This document shows, one piece after another, positions 18,402 through 26,949 of a stretch of 26,949 nt of DNA. Within the stretch, counting starts at the first letter, position 1. Every line of letters begins with the position of its first letter. This DNA comes from Acrasis kona (taxonomy: Eukaryota > Heterolobosea > Eutetramitea > Acrasida > Acrasidae), in assembly GCA_026419775.2 (NCBI GenBank), contig JAOPGA020001092.1, positions 1 to 26,949 on the forward strand, read 5' to 3'. The notes below the pieces were generated by a model. The model saw only the letters and a list, made by a program, of their open reading frames with translations. It had not been told where the DNA came from and made no database searches. Both the position numbers and the translations under genes were made by a program.

Positions 18402-18794
18402 ATGGTCCTATTCGGATTAAATAAGTACTTTGGAGCAGAAACCAGAAGTTTCGATGACGACAACGAATGGAACAGTTTAGATGAGAAGTTTCTCCCAAGA
18501 TGCCAGGAGGAAGCCGTTCCCTTCCATCTTGAGCACCACGGCAATCGATATGAGATCAAAACAGACGTAGAAGTATACAAACCACAAAGTACAAACATAG
18601 AGTTCAATTTTTACACAATATTCGTTGACGGCGATGCCATAGTGGACGGTCGTATTGAAAAGTACAAGAGGGAGTTCCCAATGCCTAAAGGTGCTATCAA
18701 GAAGCAAATAAGAGCTACAGTCACACCCGACGGCAAAATTAGTATAATAATTCCCCTAGAGAAAAAATTCCACGTGAAGTCCCTTTTTGATTGA
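18402..18794 (+). CDS. Small protein with alpha-crystallin/sHSP-like C-terminus
   Basis: A single-exon ORF of 130 aa. The C-terminal half reads like the second part of an alpha-crystallin (HSP20) domain: hydrophobic beta segments at about 66-80 ('IEFNFYTIFVDGDAIV'), then 'YKREFPMPKGAIKKQIRAT' (88-106) matching the 'FxLPxxV...I.A' pattern, then 'PDGKISIIIPLEKK' (109-122) in place of the usual 'DGVLTIxxPK'. The size fits small heat-shock proteins, which are ATP-independent holdases. The N-terminal 60 residues are acidic and unlike known sHSPs, and the canonical A-x-x-x-n-G-v-L motif is only partly kept. A p23/CS-like or unrelated beta-sandwich is the main alternative. Twin TATA boxes upstream suggest strong or inducible expression. 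Its stop lies 45 bp from that of the convergent gene. Confidence 0.6.
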   Translation: MVLFGLNKYFGAETRSFDDDNEWNSLDEKFLPRCQEEAVPFHLEHHGNRYEIKTDVEVYKPQSTNIEFNFYTIFVDGDAIVDGRIEKYKREFPMPKGAIKKQIRATVTPDGKISIIIPLEKKFHVKSLFD

Positions 18795-18839
18795 GTGTAT
18801 ATAACAATAGTGTAAAAAGTAATATAAAGATAATAACTT

Positions 18840-19828
18840 TTAATTTTCATCACTCTGTACATTGTCGGTTGAGGAGTCTATACTAAGGGGTAATACCTTC
18901 CGCTTGTTTGTGGAGACTGTTGCTGCATCCTTGGTTGATGCTCTCCTGGACATCATTTCAAGAATCTCACCAAGCAACATTGAGCCTTCCACACTCCATC
19001 TTTTTTTAGCATCCTCAACATCATCACTACATAGTGTGTCATACAATGACAAAAATAGTGTTAATGAAGCAAGTGCGCACTGATTGTCAAAAACGAGGAG
19101 TTGCAAATCCTCGCAGTTTGCATCAGAGATTATACCGAGTTTATTTGCATGTATAATCCATCTTGTGTGCATAGTCTGAATGCTACTGGTATACATTTGG
19201 ACAATGTGCGTTGTCACATCAGGAGGATAAGGTATATCACCATTGTCAATATTATGTTGGTCAGAAGAACCGTTAACCAATTTAGAAGTGCGCAATATAC
19301 TATTTATCGGCACTTCAGAAGAATCAATTACGTTCTGTCTATCAATAATATATGACAGTTTTTCACAATCCTCTTCTATTGAAGAGTCTTCCTCAGGTGC
19401 ACTGTTTTTTATTGCTATAGTTTCGTCAACTTTTATCCTCTTGTCAGTTCTTGGTGGTGACTTGCTTTTCCTCTTATTAGAACTGGGTTCCAAGCTAAAT
19501 AGTCTTTTCTGCTCCTCTGCATTGTCCAAAATCTCAACATACGCCTGGTCCAGTCCATCTATACCAGTTCTGTCAAGCACCTCGTCAATGTTGTCGCGAA
19601 TTTGTTGTCTATATGGCGAGAAGTTAGGAAATAACCTGTATATCTTACTCAGTGCCATATTTCCCTGTATAACTATCACAATACTATCAATTAGGGTCGT
19701 CTACTTACTGATATCGGAAAAACTTTGAATAACTTCCAGTGCTTACAGTCCTTGTCACGACATTTAGTGGAAAGTAAAAAGTGCTTCGGGCAGTAATTTG
19801 TGTGCTGCTGCTTGACTTTGGGTGGCAT
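18840..19828 (-). CDS. Hypothetical protein, 314 aa, Cys/His motif and NLS
   Basis: A two-exon gene, exons 19828-19709 and 19664-18840, with a 44-nt intron flanked by GTAAGT and ACAG; phase 0 joins 'FPIS/GNMALSK'. I do not recognise the family. The first exon carries a compact cluster Cys13, His16, Cys23, Cys28, His30 that could bind zinc. Residues about 40-90 look helical ('YRQQIRDNIDEVLDRTG'). A basic segment with 'NKRKSKSPPRTDKRIK' (about 101-116) is a likely bipartite nuclear signal, followed by an acidic linker. The C-terminal 130 residues look folded, with aliphatic helices ('HIVQMYTSSIQTMHTRWIIH', 'ALASLTLFLSLYDTLC'). A nuclear, perhaps chromatin- or transcription-associated role is an inference from the NLS and zinc-like cluster only. 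This is the last dense-core gene before the accessory region. Confidence 0.65.
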
Positions 19829-20015
19829 GTTTGGAAGTGTGAGATGGCAGTTGACTAGTTTTCAAAATATATTATTATGTCAAACGAACAACCAAAAATG
19901 ACAGACATAGTATGACATCACGAACTTGTATGATTCTTTGGAACAAAGAGGCGATAGAACGTGACAGTCATAACTTCGATCGTCACTGAATAACTGATGT
20001 TTTAAAAAATGAAGA

Positions 20016-20640
20016 ATGAGAAGTTTAAAAACATCAGGACGCGAGAAGTTCCACGCCAGAGATCCAGTTACATCAGAAAACTCCTATCACGTAGACGCTA
20101 ACGAATGGAACGAAAATAGAGAGAGCAGAAGTGCAGAAAATCCGAAAGATTTATTCGAGCAGTTCAAAAAGCAAATCAAAAACCAACTTTTGCAACTTGA
20201 CCAGAAGTACAAAAGTGTAGAGTTTAACAACTACGGCGAACTATTTGACAACGAAAAGATTGATAAAAAGATGGTCCTCATTATTGATGAGATTGATGCT
20301 CTGGGGCTGATACTATTGATGCTCTACAGAGACAAACTTTCCTCACCGCGATCAAAAATCAGAGAGACAACCTTAGGGGGCCTCAGCGCAAAACTGATAT
20401 CATCAATAGCCGTTTCGAATGTTTTTGGAACTTACGTGAACGACACATTGGGAAGCTCCCCATATAACATTACCGACGTTGTGAACGCGCCATTTTTCAC
20501 ACTCGAAGAAACAAAAGGTTTGTTTGCGCAGTACGAAGAGGAAACTGGTTGTAAATTGGATCCCCTAATCATTCGAGCAACAGGGTACCATTACCATCAA
20601 GAACGGAGGAGATGACTCTTGTACTCATGATTTGAGTAAA
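20016..20640 (+). pseudogene. Broken AAA/P-loop ATPase gene, Crinkler-type effector-like fossil
   Basis: The recognisable part is the second half of an ATPase core: a Walker B-like 'MVLIIDEIDAL' followed by a sensor region 'SSIAVSNVFGTYV' and a 'SPYNITDVVNAPFFTLEETKGLF' segment of the kind that follows the ATPase core in large families of AAA-like genes associated with Crinkler-type proteins in protists and early fungi. The P-loop half is missing and the piece ends early, so it is incomplete and looks non-functional. It is treated as a fossil; the age appears moderate, since the remaining frame is still open for about 200 codons. Confidence 0.5.
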
Positions 20641-21223
20641 ATTCCAGCAGTGGCAACTGCAAAGCGAGATAGAGAGGAAGTAGAAGAAAATTGTTATAAC
20701 AGCGACGCTGCTTGTTCGCATAAACCTCTGCTTCGCAAGAGAAGAAGAAATTAAATTGCATGTGCCAATGAAGAACGATTGGATTAAAATGTTTTACAAT
20801 TAAGGAACAAATCTTGATAATAAATTATTTATATGTTCTGGTATCAATGTTTATCACGTTTGTGTTTTGATTCAGATTTTGTATGATTTGTAGTCATTGT
20901 ATTTCCTGTGTTAGTGCCCAATCAACAGGGGGTGCGAAATTCAATTGTTTGCTGTTGTCTGTTACTTGCTTGATCTTCATATGCTTGATGATTGTTTGTG
21001 GTGGTTGTAAGAAATTATTTGATTAACGTCCGGATCTAATTTTGTCAACGTCCCCTATCGGCATCCATTTAGAGTCGAGTTTTATCTTTAGAATATTCGA
21101 ACACGAAGATATACCAAAAAATTATAACCCCTCCATCTTCAAATGTTCCAAAAGTTACAACAACGCAGTGTGTATCTGGGCTATCTTTGGTGTCCTGATG
21201 AACGAGGCAGGGAAAATTAAAGT
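20641..21223. other. Spacer between fossil genes
   Basis: About 580 bp with coding-like scraps at the left (up to about 20755, ending in a basic 'KRRRN'-type tail) followed by AT/GT-rich sequence without recognisable genes. A short + strand ORF at 21042-21227 has no family resemblance that I can see. Confidence 0.35.
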
Positions 21224-21730
21224 TTAAAGCCACAGCTTCAAAAACTCCAAAGTGTCGTTTGTGCTCTGAGGGATTTTGATTTTTAAAAAGTGGTTGAACA
21301 TCTCTGGGTTGCTTTCAAAAAAGTATCTGTTCAACGCATCCCGCACACCTATAAAGTTTAGATTACTTATTAAATAATACGCACCTAGCTTGCGAAAGTG
21401 CAATATCCAAATTTTAGCATCGTCTAATTCGGTTCCGGCAATTAAAATAATGTCATTACCGTAGTTGCCGTTCCTTCTCCAATGTCCTAGGTGGACTCCA
21501 CACTCCAGACCTCTTGACATTTTGCGCACACTTGGGTTTCTCTCCTTCCAAAATGCTATGTACTGTTGTTCATTTCACTCAGCATTTCTTTTGACAGTAT
21601 GTCAGAGTCAACATGAAATTGACATAACAAACTCATATCTACGCTCCTCATGTAATGGTTATAGTCTATATTTTTAAATCCATCTCCAATTAAAGAGTCA
21701 ATAGTTGCGCGGGAACCGTCATAATTTGAC
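21224..21730 (-). pseudogene. Unrecognised degraded coding region
   Basis: A 101-codon open frame (21529-21224) has a protein-like composition ('AYYLISNLNFIGVRDALNRY', 'HFLKIKIPQSTNDTLEFL'), and coding-like sequence continues upstream on the same strand to about 21730, but the whole is not one open frame. I cannot assign a family. It sits between two broken effector-like genes and is probably part of the same decayed accessory block. Confidence 0.35.
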
Positions 21731-21781
21731 GATGTTGAAGGTGTACCTGGGCACCTGTCGCTCTTAGTTTATCAATTAGAC

Positions 21782-23078
21782 ATGAAATATGAGCCCGAAT
21801 CAGAGAATTTGGACTACAAACTAAAGTTTAAAGACAGAGACGAAATTATTATAGACGTTGTTCGCCATTTAGTTACCGATTACGAAAGAATACTGAAATC
21901 GGATGCTAATACCTCAAGACAAGATAGATCTGCAATAATACTAGATCAATTATACGGTACCGGCAAAACATATCTCGGGATGCATCTACTCACTGAAGAT
22001 GGATTAGGTAGAGTAAGAGACCGAATTATCGTAAATGACGAAAGACTTAACGCACACATTGAACGAATTCAAAAATCAGAATTGATAGTAATCACGAGCC
22101 CAAATCATTGCGAAAATGAACGTGCAATTGAAAGACACATACTTAACGTACTTTTTCTCAAACTGAACGGAAAACTGCCAGACTCGAATGACATCACTGG
22201 ACAAATTATACAACTCTTTAGAGGAAGAACAGTGCACGTCTTTGCGGATGAAATCAGTCACAGCGTTGAAAAGACGAGAGGTTTCAAGTACGCTTTGAAC
22301 GGAATCTACAAACTAGTAAACGAACCAGCATTTGATTGTATGTTTACGTATGTTTTGGCAGGAAGACAGACATTTGCAATGACTGCCGTGAAATCAACAT
22401 TTTTTAATTCAAAAGTTTTTATTATCCCCACACTTCCTAGAAGTTCTTCAGACGAGCTTGTTGATGAATTTCTAATGAGTAATAGCACGTTTGAACTGAG
22501 TAATGATCACAACGGTGACCGCTGCAGAATTCCGTGGAAGGATATTGCCTTCCATCACCAAAAGAAATTCTCATCTGCAGATGCGTGACAAATCAAATAG
22601 TAGTGATCTCTACCAGATTCTACCAAAAAATAACATAGTGGAAGGTTATGAATGCAAGTCAGGTGCACAAAAAATCAATTTCCACAGTTTAGATCGTCAC
22701 TTACGAAAGTTGAACGCTGAAAAAGATTCAAAATCCATCATGATCATGGTGGCGATGACTTTGAGTCCCAAACTAGAGGCAATGTGCGAGAATAATGGTA
22801 GCATGCTTTTCGATAGTGGAGACTATTATAAGTCGATATCGGAGGCTTCGAAGGGATATCTCTTTGTGGCAAATCCAAGCGAACGAGAGCTGGAGTTGTA
22901 TGAAGATATTGATGAACAGGCCTTGGATCGGAGAATTGCAGAAAAGAAGGAAAGCTATCAATCAAAAAAGAGGTCAACCAAAACTACCAAAGATGAGAGA
23001 GTCACGAAGAAAAGTAACAAATCTACCAACGCAAACACATCAAATCAATTGAATCACACGTCCTCAAACGATGATTGA
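21782..23078 (+). pseudogene. Broken paralogue of the P-loop ATPase/ECK-module gene
   Basis: An incomplete copy of the gene at 24938. The N-terminal part (from the ATG at 21782) has 'LDQLYGTGKTYLG' (Walker A), 'TVHVFADEIS' (Walker B) and 'YVLAGRQTFA' (sensor-like), each closely matching its paralogue. The C-terminal part has the 'LQMRDKSNSSDLY' segment, the 'EGYECKSG' motif and 'SIMIMVAM', and ends in a Lys/Ser-rich tail. The middle region present in the paralogue is missing, and the gene is broken at one or more points. Architecture (P-loop NTPase plus a C-terminal module with an E-x-K motif) recalls Crinkler/RHS-type effectors. It is treated as a fossil. The close similarity of its remaining blocks to the whole copy suggests a fairly recent duplication. 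Confidence 0.6.
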
Positions 23079-24069
23079 GATCCATGAATCGGCGGCTTTA
23101 GTTCTTCAAATCTTGAAGAAGCAATATGTGTCGACTGTTTTGGATTATATCGACAATGGATTGTATGGCTGTTATAGTCCTTTACGCAATAGTGCACGTA
23201 GGTCAAGAATGTGGTTAGTGCTCCGATTGTTTCTTGTTGTCGTGGGTGATAGCAAAGTATTGTTGGTTGACTGGTTTGACGTTAACGTTTCGTGGCTGTT
23301 ACTATTCGATTGTGGCTTTAACGAGGTGATTACGGCTATTGCGTGCTGGTAAGTTAAAATCCTTGACTGTGATGTATCGGAGGCAAACTGCATCTACTTC
23401 ACCGAATGCTCTTGACATTGTCCTGTTGATGAGTTAGAATGTTGTGAAATGAAAACTACCCCTCCAATCACATTGTTCGTTTCTGTCCTTGTTGGTGATG
23501 GTGGTGAGAAGCATTGAACTACAGTAGTGTCCGTCGAAATAATTATGTTCTCGTCGTCATCCAAATCGAAGTTGGAGTTTAAAGTAGAACCATCGTAATC
23601 GACAACATCTTGCTGAATATAATCGAAGTGGCTCATTCAAGTCTCCATCTTCATCCTCTTTGTCGTCAAAGTTCCCACGTTCATAGTCACTGTTCAATCC
23701 ATTTCTTTTGAACAATAACTCGTTCGATCTATGGTCCCTCCCAACTTTTGACTCGCATCACAGTCTTCTGGCTTTGCATCCCTGGATTTAACGTGGAGAT
23801 AACTTCTTTGTTATATAAAAATTGAAGTTCGTTCAATCAACAAAAATAGTTTTGTATTTCCCGCAAAATAGGGTGCATAGAAGGTTCCAGAACTGATGCT
23901 GACACATTTTCTAATTGGTGTCGATCAGACCAACTTTCCAAAGCGGATCCATCACTGTCAGACAACCGTAACACACCATCACATGTTGTACAACACCACA
24001 TTATAACACATGTATCGACTCATTCCCGTATACATTAGGTCTGTCTTAAAATTAGGAACAATGGGCCGA
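23079..24069. other. Accessory spacer, no certain gene
   Basis: About 1 kb. Short ORFs occur on both strands (for example an 80-codon acidic Asp/Ser-rich one at 23394-23636 on the minus strand), but none has a recognisable domain. It contains scattered GTTG/CAAC-rich low-complexity sequence. It probably consists of decayed element sequence. Confidence 0.35.
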
Positions 24070-24597
24070 AAATAAGAAGAAGAACACCAAAAATACCAGC
24101 ACTCCAGAAATGACAGAAGAAGAAGCTGAGAAATGGTTTCAGTCCAGGATGACACGGTGGATAGTTTCATCACATAATCCATTTACAGCGAAATGGTCAA
24201 AACTCTCAAAAATACATTAAAACAAACCTGCCGTTGCGCCTCCTTATCATTAAATTGCTGGACGAGTGAGTCAAAAAAGGCCTATATTGCAATCATCATC
24301 CACTGGGTCACAGAGCAGTTTGAGCGTAGTATTTATCAAATCACATCTCTTCTCGACCCTACAACAGGGAANTTATGGCTTCACCAGACGAATTCTAAAG
24401 AAAGCGTCGAACAAGTTTTATCAGAACTTAAAACTGATATCTGCCCCCGTTACTCAACACTTTCAGATGAGCCAGTACATGATAGCACCAACTTGATGGA
24501 CTTGATTTTAAATGGTTATGATCAAGTATATGGCGGACAAGTTCTTGATGACGTTGATAGATATCTTGATGGAGCATCAACACGCATTCAGGAATAA
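24070..24597 (+). mobile_element. hAT-family transposase remnant, internally deleted
   Basis: The 134-codon frame at 24193-24597 contains 'LSLNCWTSESKKAYIAII' followed by 'HWV', matching the hAT/ZBED transposase core around the first catalytic region ('D/CWTS...Y..I..H'). It then passes almost directly to a C-terminal-type segment ('PVHDSTNLMDLI', 'DDVDRYLDGAS') resembling the region before the hAT dimerisation domain. The few hundred residues normally in between, including the insertion domain and remaining catalytic residues, are absent. Just upstream, in another frame (about 24080-24217), 'EKWFQSRMTRWIVSSHNPFT' looks like the preceding hAT segment, so there is a frameshift as well as the internal deletion. 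A BED zinc finger is not seen. One base (24372) is ambiguous. Non-functional. Confidence 0.65.
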
Positions 24598-24830
24598 GCA
24601 TGTTTTTATTTAAAATATTTCTTTTTTATTCTAGAGGTGACAGGTTGTTTCCCTAGAGTAGTACTCCGCTGCCTTCTTTCTGTCATCAATTACTTTTCCA
24701 AAACATTCCGGCATACTTCCATTAGAATTTTGTTCCTTGTTTTGTTTTGTTGGTTGATTGCGGACCAAAATTATATAACTTCTGAACAGTTCAATCCCGC
24801 ACCGGAACTCTTCCGGAACGTTTTGGTGGG

Positions 24831-24872
24831 AGCTACTTAAGTAGAGCTCTACTTAAGTAGGGCCCTACTTAA
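24831..24872. repeat. 16-bp-period palindromic array
   Basis: CTACTTAAGTAG, a perfect 12-bp palindrome, occurs at 24833-24844 and again at 24849-24860. A half copy CTACTTAA is at 24865-24872. The spacing is exactly 16 bp and the 4-bp spacers (AGCT, GGCC) are themselves palindromes. It lies between the hAT remnant and the large ATPase gene, 66 bp before the latter's ATG. It may be a hAT subterminal/terminal repeat or a multi-site protein-binding element. Confidence 0.8.
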
Positions 24873-24937
24873 AATGAAACCACGGGATGCCAACACTATT
24901 TTATTATAACGAATATTGGTTGACCAGGGTTTGTGAA

Positions 24938-26949
24938 ATGAGTTCCGGAACTGAAGATTTGACTGTTAAAATTTTGGAGGATGGAGACGTCCAACTCCCA
25001 GCTAATATACAAGATTTCATATTGAAACATCCACTTCAGTTTAAAGATAGAGAAGACATCATCATCAAGATTGTGTTCCATTTAATTATAAACTATACTT
25101 ATCTCAGAGATCATGGACCTGACAATACAAGAAGCGAACGAACTGCGATCGTGTTAGACCAGCTGTACGGTACTGGCAAGACTTATCTCGGGCAAAATCT
25201 ACTTGGAGATAGAGGTATATGTAGATTGAAAGATGAATTCAACAGACGGCACCCAGGATACGAAGACGAAATTGAACGACTTGAAAAATCGACGAAAATC
25301 TTCATCACTGCATTGAAAACGANGGATAAAGAATCAATTATAAAACAAGTGTATAGAAGTATTATATCGAAAGTAGATGAATCTTCAGCATTACAGGAGC
25401 ACAATATCATGGACATAATAAAGTGTTTAAAAAATAAAACAGTTTACGTCTTTGTGGACGATGTGTGCCATTCCTTAGAAAAGACCAGAGTATACAAATA
25501 CACTTTGAATGAGATTGCCGAGCAAGTGACAAATAAAGGTGACAATTGCATGTTTACGTTTGTTCTTGCGGGAAGACAAACATATGCAAAGAAAGCTATG
25601 ACCAGGGGGTCCTGTTACAGATCTACTGTTATCACCATTCCCACACTACCAGAGCATGCCTCTAACGAACTCGTTGATGATTTACTTGATAAATACAAAC
25701 AATTAGAATTGGAAGATGTAGCACATTTCAAGGATCTACTGTATCAAAACTCGCATGGAATTGGTCGCTTTTTAGAGAAAATTTTTGTTTGTTTCGATTA
25801 TGTGGTAGAACAAGCAGAGAAAAAATATGGAAACGACAAAAAATTTACTCTAAAGAAGCAGCAAGTGGAGATGTTTTTGAATGTGACAGTGCTTTCTTGC
25901 TTCCGAACAATGACAGAGTACTCGATTGAGGAAAGAAGTGAAGACAATCTTCACGCCTTCTTAACACTCCTTGGTTTTGCAGTGAACGATGTATCATTTG
26001 ACATGAATGGAGCTAGTATCTACAGGGGTGGAGTGAAAACGTGCGACATGTTGGAAGCACTCGAAAATGTTCCCTTGTTTCACACCGAAAACCTTGATGG
26101 AAAAAGTAAAATTGTGGCCTGTAAGTATGTTTGGGAGGCTTTGAATTTGCTCTTGGATGAATATCCTACAATATTTGGGACAAGAATTTTTAACACCATT
26201 CCCGAGAATGTTCCAGTGATAGATGTTGCCGAGCTCTTGGAACAGGTCACTTCCGCTAGACTGCTTCACAAAGTTTGTTCTTGCATTTATCAAACTAGGA
26301 GCGAAGTATTTCATTTTTTGAGAGATACTTTCTCCGATAAAATACTAGTACGAAAGAATCCTGAATTAATTATGGCGCCCAAGGTTACGAGCTCTGCGAA
26401 AGCTCTACCAAGCGATGTTAATTTGAGTGGTATCAACAATCTGGCGACAGTAAGCGCAGAACAGTTTCCAGAGATCATAAAGCTTCTCGATAATTATTAT
26501 CATTTGCAGATGCGAGACAAATCCAACAGTAGTGATCTATACGAATGTAATACGCATGAGAAGGTACTTGAGGGATATGAGTGCAAGTCAGGTAAACAGA
26601 TTATTGATTTCGAGAGTTTACATGTGCACTTGGCCAAGTTGAACGCTCCAGAAGGATGGAAGTCTATTATGATCATGGTTGCAATGGAAACGACCAATAT
26701 ATTGGAGAGTATGTGCAGCACAAGTGGTAGCATGCTTTTTGGTGAGGGAACCTATTATAAAGCAACATTTGGCAATAGCACTCTGCTCTTTGTATCGGAA
26801 CCACCAGTAGAGAAACTACAAATTCATAATGACGCGGACGAGAACGAAGCCGAGAATAGAATTGAACAATTACGCAAATATCAAGAAGATCAAATAAATG
26901 ATGCAACCATTAAGACGTTAAGCGATCAGAGTGAACAAGAGGAGGAGGA
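24938..26949 (+). CDS. P-loop ATPase with C-terminal ECK module, Crinkler/RHS-like, runs off window
   Basis: An uninterrupted frame from ATG 24938 to the right edge, at least 670 aa, containing one ambiguous base (25323). Residues 35-270 form a P-loop NTPase: Walker A 'YGTGKTYLG' (77-85), Walker B 'TVYVFVDDV' (about 168-176) and a sensor-like 'FVLAGRQTYA' near 210. A helical middle part (about 270-510) follows. The C-terminal module (about 525-635) begins 'LQMRDKSNSSDLYE' and carries 'EGYECKSGKQIIDF' (E-C-K near 548) then 'KSIMIMVAM', a layout compatible with a PD-(D/E)XK nuclease in which E-x-K is catalytic. The end is Glu-rich. No signal peptide or LFLAK-type Crinkler leader is seen. NTPase plus REase-like domain is the arrangement described for Crinkler/RHS-type (CR) proteins, which act as nuclear effectors in conflicts or as selfish elements; membership is my inference. 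A broken paralogue lies at 21782. This gene looks whole as far as it is visible. Confidence 0.6.
   Translation, partial: MSSGTEDLTVKILEDGDVQLPANIQDFILKHPLQFKDREDIIIKIVFHLIINYTYLRDHGPDNTRSERTAIVLDQLYGTGKTYLGQNLLGDRGICRLKDEFNRRHPGYEDEIERLEKSTKIFITALKTXDKESIIKQVYRSIISKVDESSALQEHNIMDIIKCLKNKTVYVFVDDVCHSLEKTRVYKYTLNEIAEQVTNKGDNCMFTFVLAGRQTYAKKAMTRGSCYRSTVITIPTLPEHASNELVDDLLDKYKQLELEDVAHFKDLLYQNSHGIGRFLEKIFVCFDYVVEQAEKKYGNDKKFTLKKQQVEMFLNVTVLSCFRTMTEYSIEERSEDNLHAFLTLLGFAVNDVSFDMNGASIYRGGVKTCDMLEALENVPLFHTENLDGKSKIVACKYVWEALNLLLDEYPTIFGTRIFNTIPENVPVIDVAELLEQVTSARLLHKVCSCIYQTRSEVFHFLRDTFSDKILVRKNPELIMAPKVTSSAKALPSDVNLSGINNLATVSAEQFPEIIKLLDNYYHLQMRDKSNSSDLYECNTHEKVLEGYECKSGKQIIDFESLHVHLAKLNAPEGWKSIMIMVAMETTNILESMCSTSGSMLFGEGTYYKATFGNSTLLFVSEPPVEKLQIHNDADENEAENRIEQLRKYQEDQINDATIKTLSDQSEQEEE

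Noticed and set aside
23394-23636. 80-aa acidic minus-strand ORF
   Set aside because: Low-complexity composition, no homologous pattern and no neighbouring exon that I could support.

Overview
The window comes from a compact, AT-rich nuclear genome of a eukaryotic microbe. All introns I could place are GT-AG and very short (36-44 nt), and genes sit 24-220 bp apart. The gene set (diaphanous-type formin, IRE1, SPAG6/PF16 of the axoneme central pair, SECIS-binding protein 2, mitochondrial PheRS, a CIB-like EF-hand protein) points to a flagellum-bearing, selenocysteine-using protist or early-diverging fungal or holozoan relative. I cannot name the species. The Crinkler-like ATPase genes at the right end also occur in such lineages.

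Layout. 1-3.5 kb is sparse: a PIF/Harbinger-type transposase (left end cut by the window), an unrecognised 167-aa ORF and a foldback MITE-like inverted repeat. 3.5-19.83 kb is the gene-dense core: an MFS organophosphate-type transporter (+), an unknown basic protein (+), SPAG6 (-, with an apparent one-base frameshift), a formin (-), IRE1 (-), SECISBP2 (+), mitochondrial PheRS (-), a CIB-like Ca2+ sensor (+), a small heat-shock-like protein (+) and an unknown nuclear-looking protein (-). Many genes are arranged as tight convergent or divergent pairs, for example 24 bp between the SECISBP2 and PheRS stops and 41 bp between the PheRS and CIB-like starts.

19.85-26.95 kb is different in character: broken P-loop/AAA-type effector-like genes, an internally deleted hAT transposase, an unusual 16-bp-period palindromic array, and one long uninterrupted ORF (24938 to the right edge, at least 670 aa) with a P-loop ATPase domain and a C-terminal module containing a possible PD-(D/E)XK-type E-x-K motif. 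A broken paralogue lies about 2 kb upstream of it. This resembles the Crinkler/RHS-type (CR) NTPase-nuclease architecture and is the best candidate for a less well described system here.

The core genes do not form one pathway. IRE1 (unfolded-protein response) and the small heat-shock-like protein are both proteostasis genes. SPAG6 is axonemal, SECISBP2 serves selenoprotein translation, and PheRS serves mitochondrial translation. Exon coordinates were worked out by eye from splice-site phase and family conservation, not from transcripts.
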